NCBI GenBank assembly: GCA_021200695.1
Contig: JAJQGF010000230.1
Span: 1-36,155 of the forward strand
Length of the DNA stretch: 36,155 nt
Source of the DNA: Lachnospiraceae bacterium
Lineage (GTDB): Bacteria; Bacillota; Clostridia; Lachnospirales; Lachnospiraceae
Reading direction: 5' to 3'
Below the pieces are notes generated by a model. That model was not told where the DNA came from. It saw nothing but the letters and a program-made list of their open reading frames with translations, and did not search any database. Positions 17,843-27,120 of this stretch are shown piece by piece (the first letter of the stretch is position 1; each line of letters starts with the position of its first letter). The position numbers were made by a program, and so were the translations under genes.

Positions 17843-19318
17843 ATGAACTGTCCTAAATGTAATGCAGTCATTTCGGATTCAAGCAGGTTTTGTGTCCATT
17901 GCGGTGCAAAAATAGAAAAAATAGAAGAAAAAAAACCTGAGGCGCCTGTTGTATCGGCATGCGTTAAATGTGGCGCTCCATTGAAGCCGGGTGCAAAGTT
18001 TTGCGGAAAATGCGGCAGCAGTCAAAGCATACAGACTGTTACGGGTAATGAAAACATTCCCAGGCAGACAGGTGCATCAGGGCAGGTGAACATGCCTAAG
18101 CAGACAGTGGCACCAGGGCAGATGAACATGCCTAAGCAGACAGGTGCACCAAAACAGACAAGTGCGCCCAAACAGCCAAAGAAGAAAAAATCAAGCGCGG
18201 CTCTTGTTTTTATTCTTATGTTGCTTTTTATAGTTATTATTCTATTGGGCGGCTTTATAGTGCTGGATAAGGTTTATGATGTAAATCCTATTGAGGTTAT
18301 AAGCGAGATTACTCAGGGAAGCGAAAAAGACGGTCAGGATGAAAGCAATCAGAATGATGAAGATGACCAGAAGGAAAAGGGAGATCCTGAGCTTCTCGAT
18401 GATATAGATGACCAGATTGACGAAATAAAGCAATTATATGATGCAACGGATTATAGTGGAGCAATCAGTCTGGGTACAGAGGTTATCAATCAATATGTGA
18501 CTGTTGCTGAGGAAAATAATCTGAAAGAAGAGGCAGAGGATGGTGTAGAGGAGGCTTTCTCTCTGGTGTCAAAGGCAACTGTCGATTACTGCATGGGAAT
18601 CGAGAGTCAGGCATATGGAAGCGCCGGCTATGAACAGGTAAGCAATAGTACGGAAATGGTATTAGAGCTTGCGGCAACGCTTACGGAAAAGGGATATGAG
18701 CCTGACACTGCGGAAATTGATGAATACTGCAGCGGAATAATACAGAGATTCAAGGATACGTATATTGAAAAAATAAATGAAATTACCGAAAGAGAGCAGT
18801 GGTCGAGGGATGAAGCGTGGACATATGCGGAGCAGGCATATTCCATACAGAAGGACGGAAAAACAGTTCTTTTTGATGAAAACGATTTGGATGACCCTCT
18901 GCGCCTGAGATATGTATACTGTCTTGCATGGATTCTCAGAAAGAGATGTGAGAATGGAGTGGCAGACGGCTCTATGACAAATGAGGATGCCTTTAATTCT
19001 TTGACGGCGATATTGGAGGAAACCGATTATAATTTGTTAGTGCTTCAGGACGCTATTACATATGGAAGCTCAGCAGGTATTGACGTAACGGCATATCAGG
19101 AGGCATACAACGCCATTATTCAGGAGATAAAGGATGAGCAGAACCTTTCTATTGTAAACTCCGGTGTGAATTCCACGACAAGCGTAGATTTGCGCAAGTT
19201 CTGGTATTTCAATGATTTGGATGGTGATGACGCTTACAAGGTTGACGCACATAACGGAACTACTCAGGCTACAAGGGATTGGATTAGAAATAATATTCCA
19301 TCATATTTAAACAGATGA
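17843..19318 (+). CDS. Double zinc-ribbon, single-TM protein with large extracytoplasmic domain
   Basis: CPKC...CVHC and CVKC...CGKC ribbons, QTGAPGQMNMP repeat linker, TM AALVFILMLLFIVIILLGGFIVL, unassigned C-terminal domain. Confidence 0.85.
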   Translation: MNCPKCNAVISDSSRFCVHCGAKIEKIEEKKPEAPVVSACVKCGAPLKPGAKFCGKCGSSQSIQTVTGNENIPRQTGASGQVNMPKQTVAPGQMNMPKQTGAPKQTSAPKQPKKKKSSAALVFILMLLFIVIILLGGFIVLDKVYDVNPIEVISEITQGSEKDGQDESNQNDEDDQKEKGDPELLDDIDDQIDEIKQLYDATDYSGAISLGTEVINQYVTVAEENNLKEEAEDGVEEAFSLVSKATVDYCMGIESQAYGSAGYEQVSNSTEMVLELAATLTEKGYEPDTAEIDEYCSGIIQRFKDTYIEKINEITEREQWSRDEAWTYAEQAYSIQKDGKTVLFDENDLDDPLRLRYVYCLAWILRKRCENGVADGSMTNEDAFNSLTAILEETDYNLLVLQDAITYGSSAGIDVTAYQEAYNAIIQEIKDEQNLSIVNSGVNSTTSVDLRKFWYFNDLDGDDAYKVDAHNGTTQATRDWIRNNIPSYLNR

Positions 19319-20397
19319 GCAGATACAAAATATGCAGGATTGCCATCATAGGAGCAGCAGCTTTAATTGTTTTAGCTGTTGTGGTATGGCTGGCATCAGG
19401 AAGGGATACTTCTGATAATATTGCTGATGAAGCAGAGGAAAACGACGAACCGGCGATTGAAGCAGCTGTACAGGAAAGTGTTTCGGATTCGGATTCGGTG
19501 CAGGTTGTTTATCCTGCGCCGGAGTATGATTTTAATACAGAGGAAATAATTGTTGAAATTGAAGGTCTGGAAAATGAATATAAAATTGCATTTGTAAATG
19601 ACCTTCATATGATTACGGACCACGAATCCGGTGATGTGACGGAGGATAATATGGCAACGGTTGAAGCCAGATATGAGGAATTTGTCACATCGGGAGAGAA
19701 TCCAATACATTCTGAAGAGCTATGGCCGGAGATTATTAAATTTCTAAATTATAATGACTTTGATGCAGTTATTTTTGCGGGAGACATGCTGGATTACTGT
19801 AGCAACTCAAATATAACGGCTCTGAAGACGGGGCTGGAGGAGTTGAAATATCCCTCTGATAAGGTCATGTATATACGCTCGGACCATGATTACGGAGGCT
19901 GGTATGGCGGAAACGGCTTTACCGATACGGCTGGCTTTATACTGCAGAGCCTTGTGCTGGATGCCGATGCATCAGAGAAGCTGATTGAGTTTGATGAATT
20001 TATGATTGTTGGCATTAATCAGTCCTACCGCAATATATCGGCAAATGCACGTCAGCGGATTGAAGGACGTCTTGACGGGGAAAAACCGGTGCTTGTGGCA
20101 ACCCATGTACCCTTTTATTCAAATGTTGACAGCTCATTAGAGGAGCTGTCAATGGAGGTAAGAAACAAGATATATTATTGGAGTCCTGAAGGCGTCAATT
20201 ATGTACCTGATGAGGAAACACAGGCACTGATAGACAAAATGTACGCTGAAAATACAAATGTTGAACAGATTTTAGCGGCGCATATCCACGCGTCATGGGA
20301 TGGATATGTAACCGACAGCTTAAAGGAACATGTATTTGCACCGGCATTTCAGGGAAATATTGGGATTATCTATGTGATGGGAGGAAATGAATCATGA
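19315..20397 (+). CDS. Membrane-anchored calcineurin-like metallophosphoesterase (variant motifs)
   Basis: N-terminal TM; FVNDLH, FAGDMLDY, RSDHDYGG, VATHVPFY and AAHIHASW correspond to metallophosphoesterase motifs. ATGA overlaps with neighbours on both sides. Confidence 0.72.
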   Translation: MSRYKICRIAIIGAAALIVLAVVVWLASGRDTSDNIADEAEENDEPAIEAAVQESVSDSDSVQVVYPAPEYDFNTEEIIVEIEGLENEYKIAFVNDLHMITDHESGDVTEDNMATVEARYEEFVTSGENPIHSEELWPEIIKFLNYNDFDAVIFAGDMLDYCSNSNITALKTGLEELKYPSDKVMYIRSDHDYGGWYGGNGFTDTAGFILQSLVLDADASEKLIEFDEFMIVGINQSYRNISANARQRIEGRLDGEKPVLVATHVPFYSNVDSSLEELSMEVRNKIYYWSPEGVNYVPDEETQALIDKMYAENTNVEQILAAHIHASWDGYVTDSLKEHVFAPAFQGNIGIIYVMGGNES

Positions 20398-21419
20398 AGA
20401 AAAAAAGTCTGAAAATAAAATCAGTCTGTACGGCTGCGGCCGTTCTTTTGTCTGTCACGACTGCTTTTATCTGCCACGGCGCAATGTCGGTGTATGCAGA
20501 GGAGCAGCAGCGAGAGATGTCCAAAGCGGGAGATGTAGTTCTTTATAATTCTCCAAATCCAAATCCTGAGACATTTAATGTACCTACACAGGTATATGGC
20601 ATAAATGGGGATTTTTTCATAGTAGACGCATACAATCAGCAGATTCTTTACACTGACAGCTATTATAATGAGCCTGCGAAGTGGAATCTTATGGCGGATA
20701 AGCTTTACAGACCGCATGCTATTGCGTCAGATGGCACAATATATATGGTTGTTGACACAGACAATAACCGGGTAGTTACCTATGCAAAGAATGAAACAGG
20801 CTTTCAGGTTGTTGAAACCTTTGAAAATGTAGGTATACGTCCGCATTATGTCGAATATGATGCGGCTACAAAGCAATTTTATGTGTGGAGTTCAATGACA
20901 GGCACAATGTACATTTATAAAAGGAATACCAGCGGATTGGGTGTCACATTGAAAAAGACGGCATACATAAAGAGCCTGGATGGAAGCTATACCAGGTCAT
21001 TTACCATTGACGGAAATAATATTTATTTTCCGAGCATGGGGAAGAATGCTATCTATGTTGTAAACAAAAGCAGCTTCAAGGTAAAAAACATATATTCCGT
21101 AAGCTCAGAGCTTGGAGGCATGGTACAGATACGTCACGAACAGAATTATTATTATCTTGTCACATCGAGTGATGCCTCCGGCGACCAGAGTAAAGCGACA
21201 ATAGTCAGAAGCAAATCTCTGGCAGGCTTTGTTGAGGGAGGATATGAGGATATAAGAGAAAAATTTGAAGAGCTTGACGGGGTGCCGTACTATATAAGCC
21301 ATCTTGGAGACGGTCATTATTATACACCGGTGATAGTCGGGCAGACGAGTCCGTATATTTGCCGGTTTGATATAGTTGATGATGAAATAACAAATGTAAT
21401 TAATTTAAAATATTACTAA
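20394..21419 (+). CDS. Secreted beta-propeller-like protein
   Basis: Signal peptide ending near MSVYA|EEQ; repeated blade-like segments (NGDFFIVDAYNQQILYTD, DGTIYMVVDTDNNRVVTYAK, DGNNIYFPSMGKNAIYVVNK). Confidence 0.65.
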   Translation: MKKKSLKIKSVCTAAAVLLSVTTAFICHGAMSVYAEEQQREMSKAGDVVLYNSPNPNPETFNVPTQVYGINGDFFIVDAYNQQILYTDSYYNEPAKWNLMADKLYRPHAIASDGTIYMVVDTDNNRVVTYAKNETGFQVVETFENVGIRPHYVEYDAATKQFYVWSSMTGTMYIYKRNTSGLGVTLKKTAYIKSLDGSYTRSFTIDGNNIYFPSMGKNAIYVVNKSSFKVKNIYSVSSELGGMVQIRHEQNYYYLVTSSDASGDQSKATIVRSKSLAGFVEGGYEDIREKFEELDGVPYYISHLGDGHYYTPVIVGQTSPYICRFDIVDDEITNVINLKYY

Positions 21420-21436
21420 AGAAGGGGAAAAACAAA

Positions 21437-23398
21437 ATGATAAAATGCCCAATGTGTAACAAGGAACTTGAAGATGATGCAAAATTTTGTGATGAATGCG
21501 GCACTCCTATTCCCGAAATGCCTCAGCAGGAAGCTGCTGCAGAGCCGGAAATGGAGGAAGCCAAACAGCAGACTGCCTTTTGTCCAAACTGCGGCAAACC
21601 GCTTCCGGCAGATTCACTTTTTTGCGATGAGTGCGGAGCGAACCTGAGCGCTGTTTCCGGTGTTGACAATGTTAATTATTATGAGGAAACGGAACAGCAG
21701 GGTGGGAAAAATGGAAAGAAGACTGCTGTATTGGCTGTAATTATAGCGCTGTGTATTTTGGTGGCAGCGGGAGTAATAGCTCTGTTGAAGGCCGGCTCCG
21801 GTTCAAATGACAGCTATGCGTTGTATGTCAAGGAAAAGGAATTATTTTATTCCAATTTAAAAAAGTCATTACAGGTGAGTGATAAATTTATTGATGATTC
21901 GAATATATCCAACCTTGATGTTGCAAATGCAGCAGGAGGATTGGCTATATATATAAAGAAAAGCGAAAATGGGAAGTATTTGTTTTTCCCGGATAGAATA
22001 AATGATGAGGATGATGGCTTTTCACTTTACTATAACAAGATTTCCAACCTTGACGGGGACAATACAAAGATTGATTCAGGAGTATTGTCGTATGAGATTA
22101 ATGACGACGCATCCTATGTAACCTATTTAAAGGAAGGCGATACGCTTTATTCGTACAATATAAAGAAGGCGGACAAGGAAAAAGTATCAGCTGATGTGGA
22201 AGGCTATGCTGTATCAGAGGATGGAAAACAGATTTATTATGTGAATGATGAGGGCACTCTTTATCTTTGGACTATGGGTAAGGACAAGGAGAAGGTTGAC
22301 AGTGATATTTACCGTGTAGTCTCTATTTCTGATGACTTTAAAACCGTATATTATATTAAGGGTGAAAGCATATACAGGAAGGTACAGACAAAGGAGCGTG
22401 AGAAGCTTGCTTCGGATGTATCTAGTGTTCTTTACACATATGATTCAGGCTGCATATATTATTTAAAGGATGTGGATACAGAGTTCACTATGGATATGTT
22501 CGTTGTGGACGATATGGATAATGATTATATAAGCAGCGAGCTTGAGGAGTATACACCCAATTTAAACCTCTATATGCTTTGTTACTATGACGGCGATGAA
22601 GAAAATGAACTAGGTTATATGCGCGGCGGATATTACAGCGTTGCAGCCGGCGAGGAAGCAGTGGCTTTTCTGACTGTAAATCCGGAGGAATTCGAAAAGG
22701 TTAAGCTTTCTAAGGTTTATAATGATAACTCATTATGGGAAATAGCATACTCAGTTGCAGATGACGCTTCATCTTATGTTCTGGCGCAGGGAAGCAAGCT
22801 TATTACACTTGATATTGATATAGAAGAGATATATGACTTTTGTATAAATTCTGACGGCAACAAAATTATGTATCTTTGTGACTATGATTATGAGGATAGC
22901 GAAGGCGACCTGTACATGATTACCGTTAAGAATGGTAAGGTTTCATCCCAGGAGGAGCTGGAATCCGATGTTTACTACTATGGATATGGATTTGTCGGAG
23001 ATTCTTATTTATATTATGTAGATGTTAAGGACGGAAAGGGCGACCTTTACATTGACGGCGAAGAGGTTGCGTATGATACATATATTTGGAGTGGTGTAAT
23101 GGATTCTGATGTATATTATTATTACACAGATTATGATTATGATAAGGAAAAGGGAACCCTGAACAGCTATGAGAACGGTAAGACAGTAAAAATTGCCGAC
23201 GATGTTCATGATTTCGAGCTTTTGGAAAACGGAAATGTGCTTGTTCTTGATAATTACAGTTTAAGCAAATACAGAGGAGAGCTGCATTTGTATACAGGCA
23301 GCAAGCTTAAGGCGATGGATGATGATGTAGTATGTATATTGGGCTCAAACGCAGACTACGTGAGGAGCATATACTATTATTATGGCTCGCGTGAATAA
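21437..23398 (+). CDS. Double zinc-ribbon, single-TM protein with propeller-like extracytoplasmic domain
   Basis: CPMC...CDEC and CPNC...CDEC ribbons; TM TAVLAVIIALCILVAAGVIALL; repeats such as DGKQIYYVNDEGTLYLW and DFKTVYYIKGESIYRK. Confidence 0.8.
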   Translation: MIKCPMCNKELEDDAKFCDECGTPIPEMPQQEAAAEPEMEEAKQQTAFCPNCGKPLPADSLFCDECGANLSAVSGVDNVNYYEETEQQGGKNGKKTAVLAVIIALCILVAAGVIALLKAGSGSNDSYALYVKEKELFYSNLKKSLQVSDKFIDDSNISNLDVANAAGGLAIYIKKSENGKYLFFPDRINDEDDGFSLYYNKISNLDGDNTKIDSGVLSYEINDDASYVTYLKEGDTLYSYNIKKADKEKVSADVEGYAVSEDGKQIYYVNDEGTLYLWTMGKDKEKVDSDIYRVVSISDDFKTVYYIKGESIYRKVQTKEREKLASDVSSVLYTYDSGCIYYLKDVDTEFTMDMFVVDDMDNDYISSELEEYTPNLNLYMLCYYDGDEENELGYMRGGYYSVAAGEEAVAFLTVNPEEFEKVKLSKVYNDNSLWEIAYSVADDASSYVLAQGSKLITLDIDIEEIYDFCINSDGNKIMYLCDYDYEDSEGDLYMITVKNGKVSSQEELESDVYYYGYGFVGDSYLYYVDVKDGKGDLYIDGEEVAYDTYIWSGVMDSDVYYYYTDYDYDKEKGTLNSYENGKTVKIADDVHDFELLENGNVLVLDNYSLSKYRGELHLYTGSKLKAMDDDVVCILGSNADYVRSIYYYYGSRE

Positions 23399-23454
23399 TT
23401 CGTGCAGGCAGCTTCAGGGTCAAAAGCCGGGTAAGCATCATTGGAGGATATGTA

Positions 23455-25656
23455 ATGTTTTGTACAAAGTGCGGAAACCAGATTGCGGAAGGTGAGAAGT
23501 TCTGTACCAGCTGTGGGAACACAATAGGAAGTAATATTTTGAGCAGGGAGACGGCGGACGGGTTACAGACAACAGATGCACCGCATAAACTTGAGGAAAA
23601 AGCTTTTTTCGATATACCTGACGAAGGGCAGCCTGAAAATAAGAAAAGCAGGACACCCTTAATAATAGCCGTGGCGACTGTATGTATGCTGATTATCATA
23701 GGCATTATTTTAATCGCAGGGTATGATTTGGTAAAAACAAAAGAATTTAAAGAAAAAATTACTGCCTTTGAGGAAGTCCGGACAGAGGTGGATGGCCTGG
23801 GAAAATACGATGGCGAATATGATGAAATGCTTGATTCCGCTGACAGTGCCGCATCACATTTTGCGTTTTGGAAATATGAGGACATTGCAGAGCAGATGAG
23901 CAGCCTTGCTAGTGAAATTGTGAGCATGAATGAGGCTGTTGCAGAATACAGAGAGCAGTATGAAGCCATAGTAAATGAAATTGAAACAGACGGTCATTAT
24001 GTCATGGATGATTATCTGGAGGAATATCAGGATATAAAAGCCGATTTGGAGGAGGCGCTTTCTGATTTCGATGAGAAGGAAGCTAAAAAAAAGGCGGACG
24101 ACTTTGCTGATATTCGCGATGATATCATAGAAGAAAATGAGGCTATGGCATCCTCTTATATGGATGATGCCGATAATATCCAGGCATCCTTTGACGGATA
24201 CAATGCACATCCTTTTGAGCTTTATATGATTGGCGATTTCGTGAGCAGGCTGGAGGCCGACCGTGATGAGCAGGATTTTATAAAGCTAAGCGATGATTAT
24301 GAGCAGCTGAAGGAATGGTCTGACAAGTTTTATCTTTCAACGCAGTCATATGAGCAGATAGCGGGCTTTATACAGGCGGATGTGTCGGAGGACGACGAGG
24401 TAAAGCTGTATTTAAATTCATATAATTATGATGAATATAATTTTAAATTAGAAGAGTTCATGATATATGAAGAAAATGGAGGAGAATGGTCGGAGTGCGA
24501 GGCCGTTGATATTTCCCAGATAAGGGGCGCTCTTACGATGGATTTGGTTGTAGATGTGTCCAGCAGTATGAGGAATGACTTTTATACAATGCAATGTGCG
24601 GTTGAGGGATTTGTTAATTCTACATATTCAGATACTGAGTTGGGACTGTCCACTATCGGAAGCATTTATGAGAGATATCAGGAGTTTACTTCTAATAAAG
24701 ACAGCATTATAAATTCGGCATGGAGTTTGGAGTGCAACGGGCTTACGAGCCTGTATCAGTCCCTATATTCTTCTGTAATATACACAGCCTCTGCAGAGGG
24801 AGCCAGATGTGTGGTTGCCTTTACGGATGGTAATAACGTGCCGTATGGCGCGGGATATGATTATGATGCGCAGGATGTAATCGATGTATCTAATCTTTAT
24901 CAGGTGCCTGTATATATTATCGGAATCGGAAGCAATGTGTATTCCTCTGACCTGCGGTATATCGCTGAAGCTACGGGAGGCGAGTATTACGACAGGGTTT
25001 CAATATATGATTTGCAGGGTATATATGAGAGCATTTATGAAACGCAGGGAAAGCTCTATCAGCTGTCATACAAAACGGCCGTTGCGAATAATGTTAACAG
25101 GGACATTTATGTGCTTTATGCAGACAGTACAAACAGTCTCAGCGTGCGTCTGGAATCTGAGCTTAATGCGGAGGTCCTTCAGGAAGCGTATGAGACCTCA
25201 AGCTTCACCGCAGACGATTTAAGCTCGTTTTATACGGACGGCAAATATCTCTCCAGCGACGACTTGTCAAAGCTGGGAGAGGATTTGGATGCAGTACAGA
25301 CCATAATCAATATATATTATGCAAAGAATGGATACCAATTCGGAGATACTGAGAATGGCCAGAAGCAGCTGGCAAAAATGGTCTCAATGGGAGTAATCAG
25401 CGAGAACGGTACGCTCGGAGGAGATGAGGTATCCGCGATTATAATGCAGAATCCGGTGCTTTATCAGAATTTCAGCGCTTTGTATAATTATCGTTATGAG
25501 TTAATTTATACGGCGGCATATAATATATACATGAGCAATCCGTCAATTTCCTATGAGGACTTGAGAAGTCAGGTACATGCGTATTATGGCGAGGAAAATG
25601 AAAAGCGCTACGACCCGGTGACACAAACAGCATGGAAAGCAATTAACAGCATATAA
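23455..25656 (+). CDS. Zinc-ribbon, single-TM protein with extracytoplasmic VWA domain
   Basis: MFCTKCG...CTSCG ribbon; TM LIIAVATVCMLIIIGIILIAGY; MIDAS DVSSS, NGLTSLYQSL, AFTDGNN. Confidence 0.88.
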   Translation: MFCTKCGNQIAEGEKFCTSCGNTIGSNILSRETADGLQTTDAPHKLEEKAFFDIPDEGQPENKKSRTPLIIAVATVCMLIIIGIILIAGYDLVKTKEFKEKITAFEEVRTEVDGLGKYDGEYDEMLDSADSAASHFAFWKYEDIAEQMSSLASEIVSMNEAVAEYREQYEAIVNEIETDGHYVMDDYLEEYQDIKADLEEALSDFDEKEAKKKADDFADIRDDIIEENEAMASSYMDDADNIQASFDGYNAHPFELYMIGDFVSRLEADRDEQDFIKLSDDYEQLKEWSDKFYLSTQSYEQIAGFIQADVSEDDEVKLYLNSYNYDEYNFKLEEFMIYEENGGEWSECEAVDISQIRGALTMDLVVDVSSSMRNDFYTMQCAVEGFVNSTYSDTELGLSTIGSIYERYQEFTSNKDSIINSAWSLECNGLTSLYQSLYSSVIYTASAEGARCVVAFTDGNNVPYGAGYDYDAQDVIDVSNLYQVPVYIIGIGSNVYSSDLRYIAEATGGEYYDRVSIYDLQGIYESIYETQGKLYQLSYKTAVANNVNRDIYVLYADSTNSLSVRLESELNAEVLQEAYETSSFTADDLSSFYTDGKYLSSDDLSKLGEDLDAVQTIINIYYAKNGYQFGDTENGQKQLAKMVSMGVISENGTLGGDEVSAIIMQNPVLYQNFSALYNYRYELIYTAAYNIYMSNPSISYEDLRSQVHAYYGEENEKRYDPVTQTAWKAINSI

Positions 25657-25681
25657 AGCTGATGCCGAAAAGGAGGTAAAA

Positions 25682-26149
25682 ATGTCTTTTATTGAAGATA
25701 TCGGAAAAAAGGTAACTCAGGCGGGCAATGATACTACTCAGGCGGCTAAAAGGCTCTCTGAGCTTAACAGGCTGAATGCGGAGCTAAAAGCTTATGAGAA
25801 GAAAATAAACAGTCTTTATACGGAGATAGGTAAGAGCTATTTTGAGAATTGCAGTGAAGAATATCCGATTTCTGTGCTTGGAGCTTTGACTGATGAGCTT
25901 AGACAGAACAAGGAAGCAGTAGAGAATATTAATGCAAAGATTGCCCAGGTGAAGGGAGTTACCATTTGTGACAAATGCGGGGCGGAAATTCCTGTGGATG
26001 CAGTTTTCTGCCCTGTGTGCGGACAGAAAAAAGAGCTTAAGGAGGCTGAGGCTGCGCTTCCGGAGGGAATGCGGCAGTGTCCGACCTGTGGCTGCTTAAT
26101 TCGTGATGAGGCAAAATTCTGCGTAAAATGCGGCACAAATCTTACATAG
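25682..26149 (+). CDS. Coiled-coil protein with C-terminal double zinc ribbon
   Basis: N-terminal helical segment; CDKCGAEIPVDAVFCPVCG and CPTCGCLIRDEAKFCVKCG. Confidence 0.85.
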   Translation: MSFIEDIGKKVTQAGNDTTQAAKRLSELNRLNAELKAYEKKINSLYTEIGKSYFENCSEEYPISVLGALTDELRQNKEAVENINAKIAQVKGVTICDKCGAEIPVDAVFCPVCGQKKELKEAEAALPEGMRQCPTCGCLIRDEAKFCVKCGTNLT

Positions 26150-26209
26150 TATAAGGAATGCCGTAGGGCTGAATTATTAAACGAATTTTGACAAAAATAA
26201 AATGAATGG

Positions 26210-26238
26210 TTGACATATTGACAAAAATAGTTTATTAT
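26210..26238 (+). promoter_or_regulatory. Promoter for the amino-acid ABC transporter operon
   Basis: TTGACA (26210-26215), 17-bp spacer, TATTAT (26233-26238). Confidence 0.65.
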
Positions 26239-26255
26239 CATGCACAAGAGGAAAC

Positions 26256-26297
26256 GAAGGCGTTTCGCTGCGGGAAGCAGCGGAACGCCTTTTTTTC
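26256..26297 (+). terminator. Intrinsic terminator/attenuator hairpin in the ABC-operon leader
   Basis: AAGGCGTTTCGCTGC-GGGAA-GCAGCGGAACGCCTT plus T run; lies between the promoter and the first CDS. Confidence 0.8.
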
Positions 26298-26331
26298 GGA
26301 ATGGAAATCAGCACGGAAATGAGGATTGAGT

Positions 26332-27054
26332 ATGATTAAGTTAGAAAATGTATGCAAAAGCTTTGGAGACCTTGAGGTATTAAAAAATGTAAATCTTGAG
26401 GTGAAGGAGGGCGAAAAGCTGGTTATCATAGGGCCGTCCGGCTCGGGCAAATCCACAACCGTCCGCTGTATGAATTTTCTTGAGGAGCCAACAAGCGGTC
26501 ATGTATACATAGACGGTCATGAACTTACATCGAAGAATAAAACCAAAATAATCAGAGAGTCAATTTCGATGGTATTTCAGCAGTTTAATCTTTATCCACA
26601 TATGACTGTGCTTAAAAATCTTACGATTGCACCTATGAAGCTTCATCACAAAAGCAAAAAGGAGGCTGAGGAGCTGGCTTATCATTACCTTGATGTGGTA
26701 GGACTCAGAGATAAAGCCCATGTATATCCTTCAACTCTGTCAGGTGGGCAGCAGCAGAGAATAGCAATAGCAAGAGCGCTCTGCGCGCAGACAAGAATTA
26801 TACTTTTTGACGAGCCGACATCAGCGCTGGATCCTGAGACGATTCAGGAGGTATTGGATGTAATGATAAAGCTTGCAAAGGAAAATATTACGATGGTGGT
26901 TGTTACACATGAGATGGGCTTTGCAAGGCAGGTCGCCGACCGGGTGGTATTTATGGCGGACGGTCAGATTATAGAGGAGGGAACACCGGATCACTTCTTT
27001 ACCAATCCGGAGAGCGAACGTGTAAAGCAGTTTTTGGGAAAGATAATACGATGA
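26332..27054 (+). CDS. Polar amino-acid ABC transporter ATP-binding protein (GlnQ-like)
   Basis: GPSGSGKSTTVRCMNFLEEPTSG, LSGGQQQRIAIARAL, ILFDEPTSALDPE. The ORF track starts at TTG 26326. Confidence 0.92.
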   Translation: MIKLENVCKSFGDLEVLKNVNLEVKEGEKLVIIGPSGSGKSTTVRCMNFLEEPTSGHVYIDGHELTSKNKTKIIRESISMVFQQFNLYPHMTVLKNLTIAPMKLHHKSKKEAEELAYHYLDVVGLRDKAHVYPSTLSGGQQQRIAIARALCAQTRIILFDEPTSALDPETIQEVLDVMIKLAKENITMVVVTHEMGFARQVADRVVFMADGQIIEEGTPDHFFTNPESERVKQFLGKIIR

Positions 27055-27120
27055 AGGCGGTATCGCACACTTTATTCTTAAAGTGTTTGATATAAATTTG
27101 GTTTATAGGAGGAAAAAGTT

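Noticed and set aside
26240-26329. Short ORF MHKRKRRRFAAGSS... through the ABC-operon hairpin, resembling a basic-residue leader peptide
   Set aside because: The ATG starts 2 nt after the -10 box, upstream of the expected TSS, and has no ribosome-binding site. The frame may be chance unless the TSS maps further upstream.
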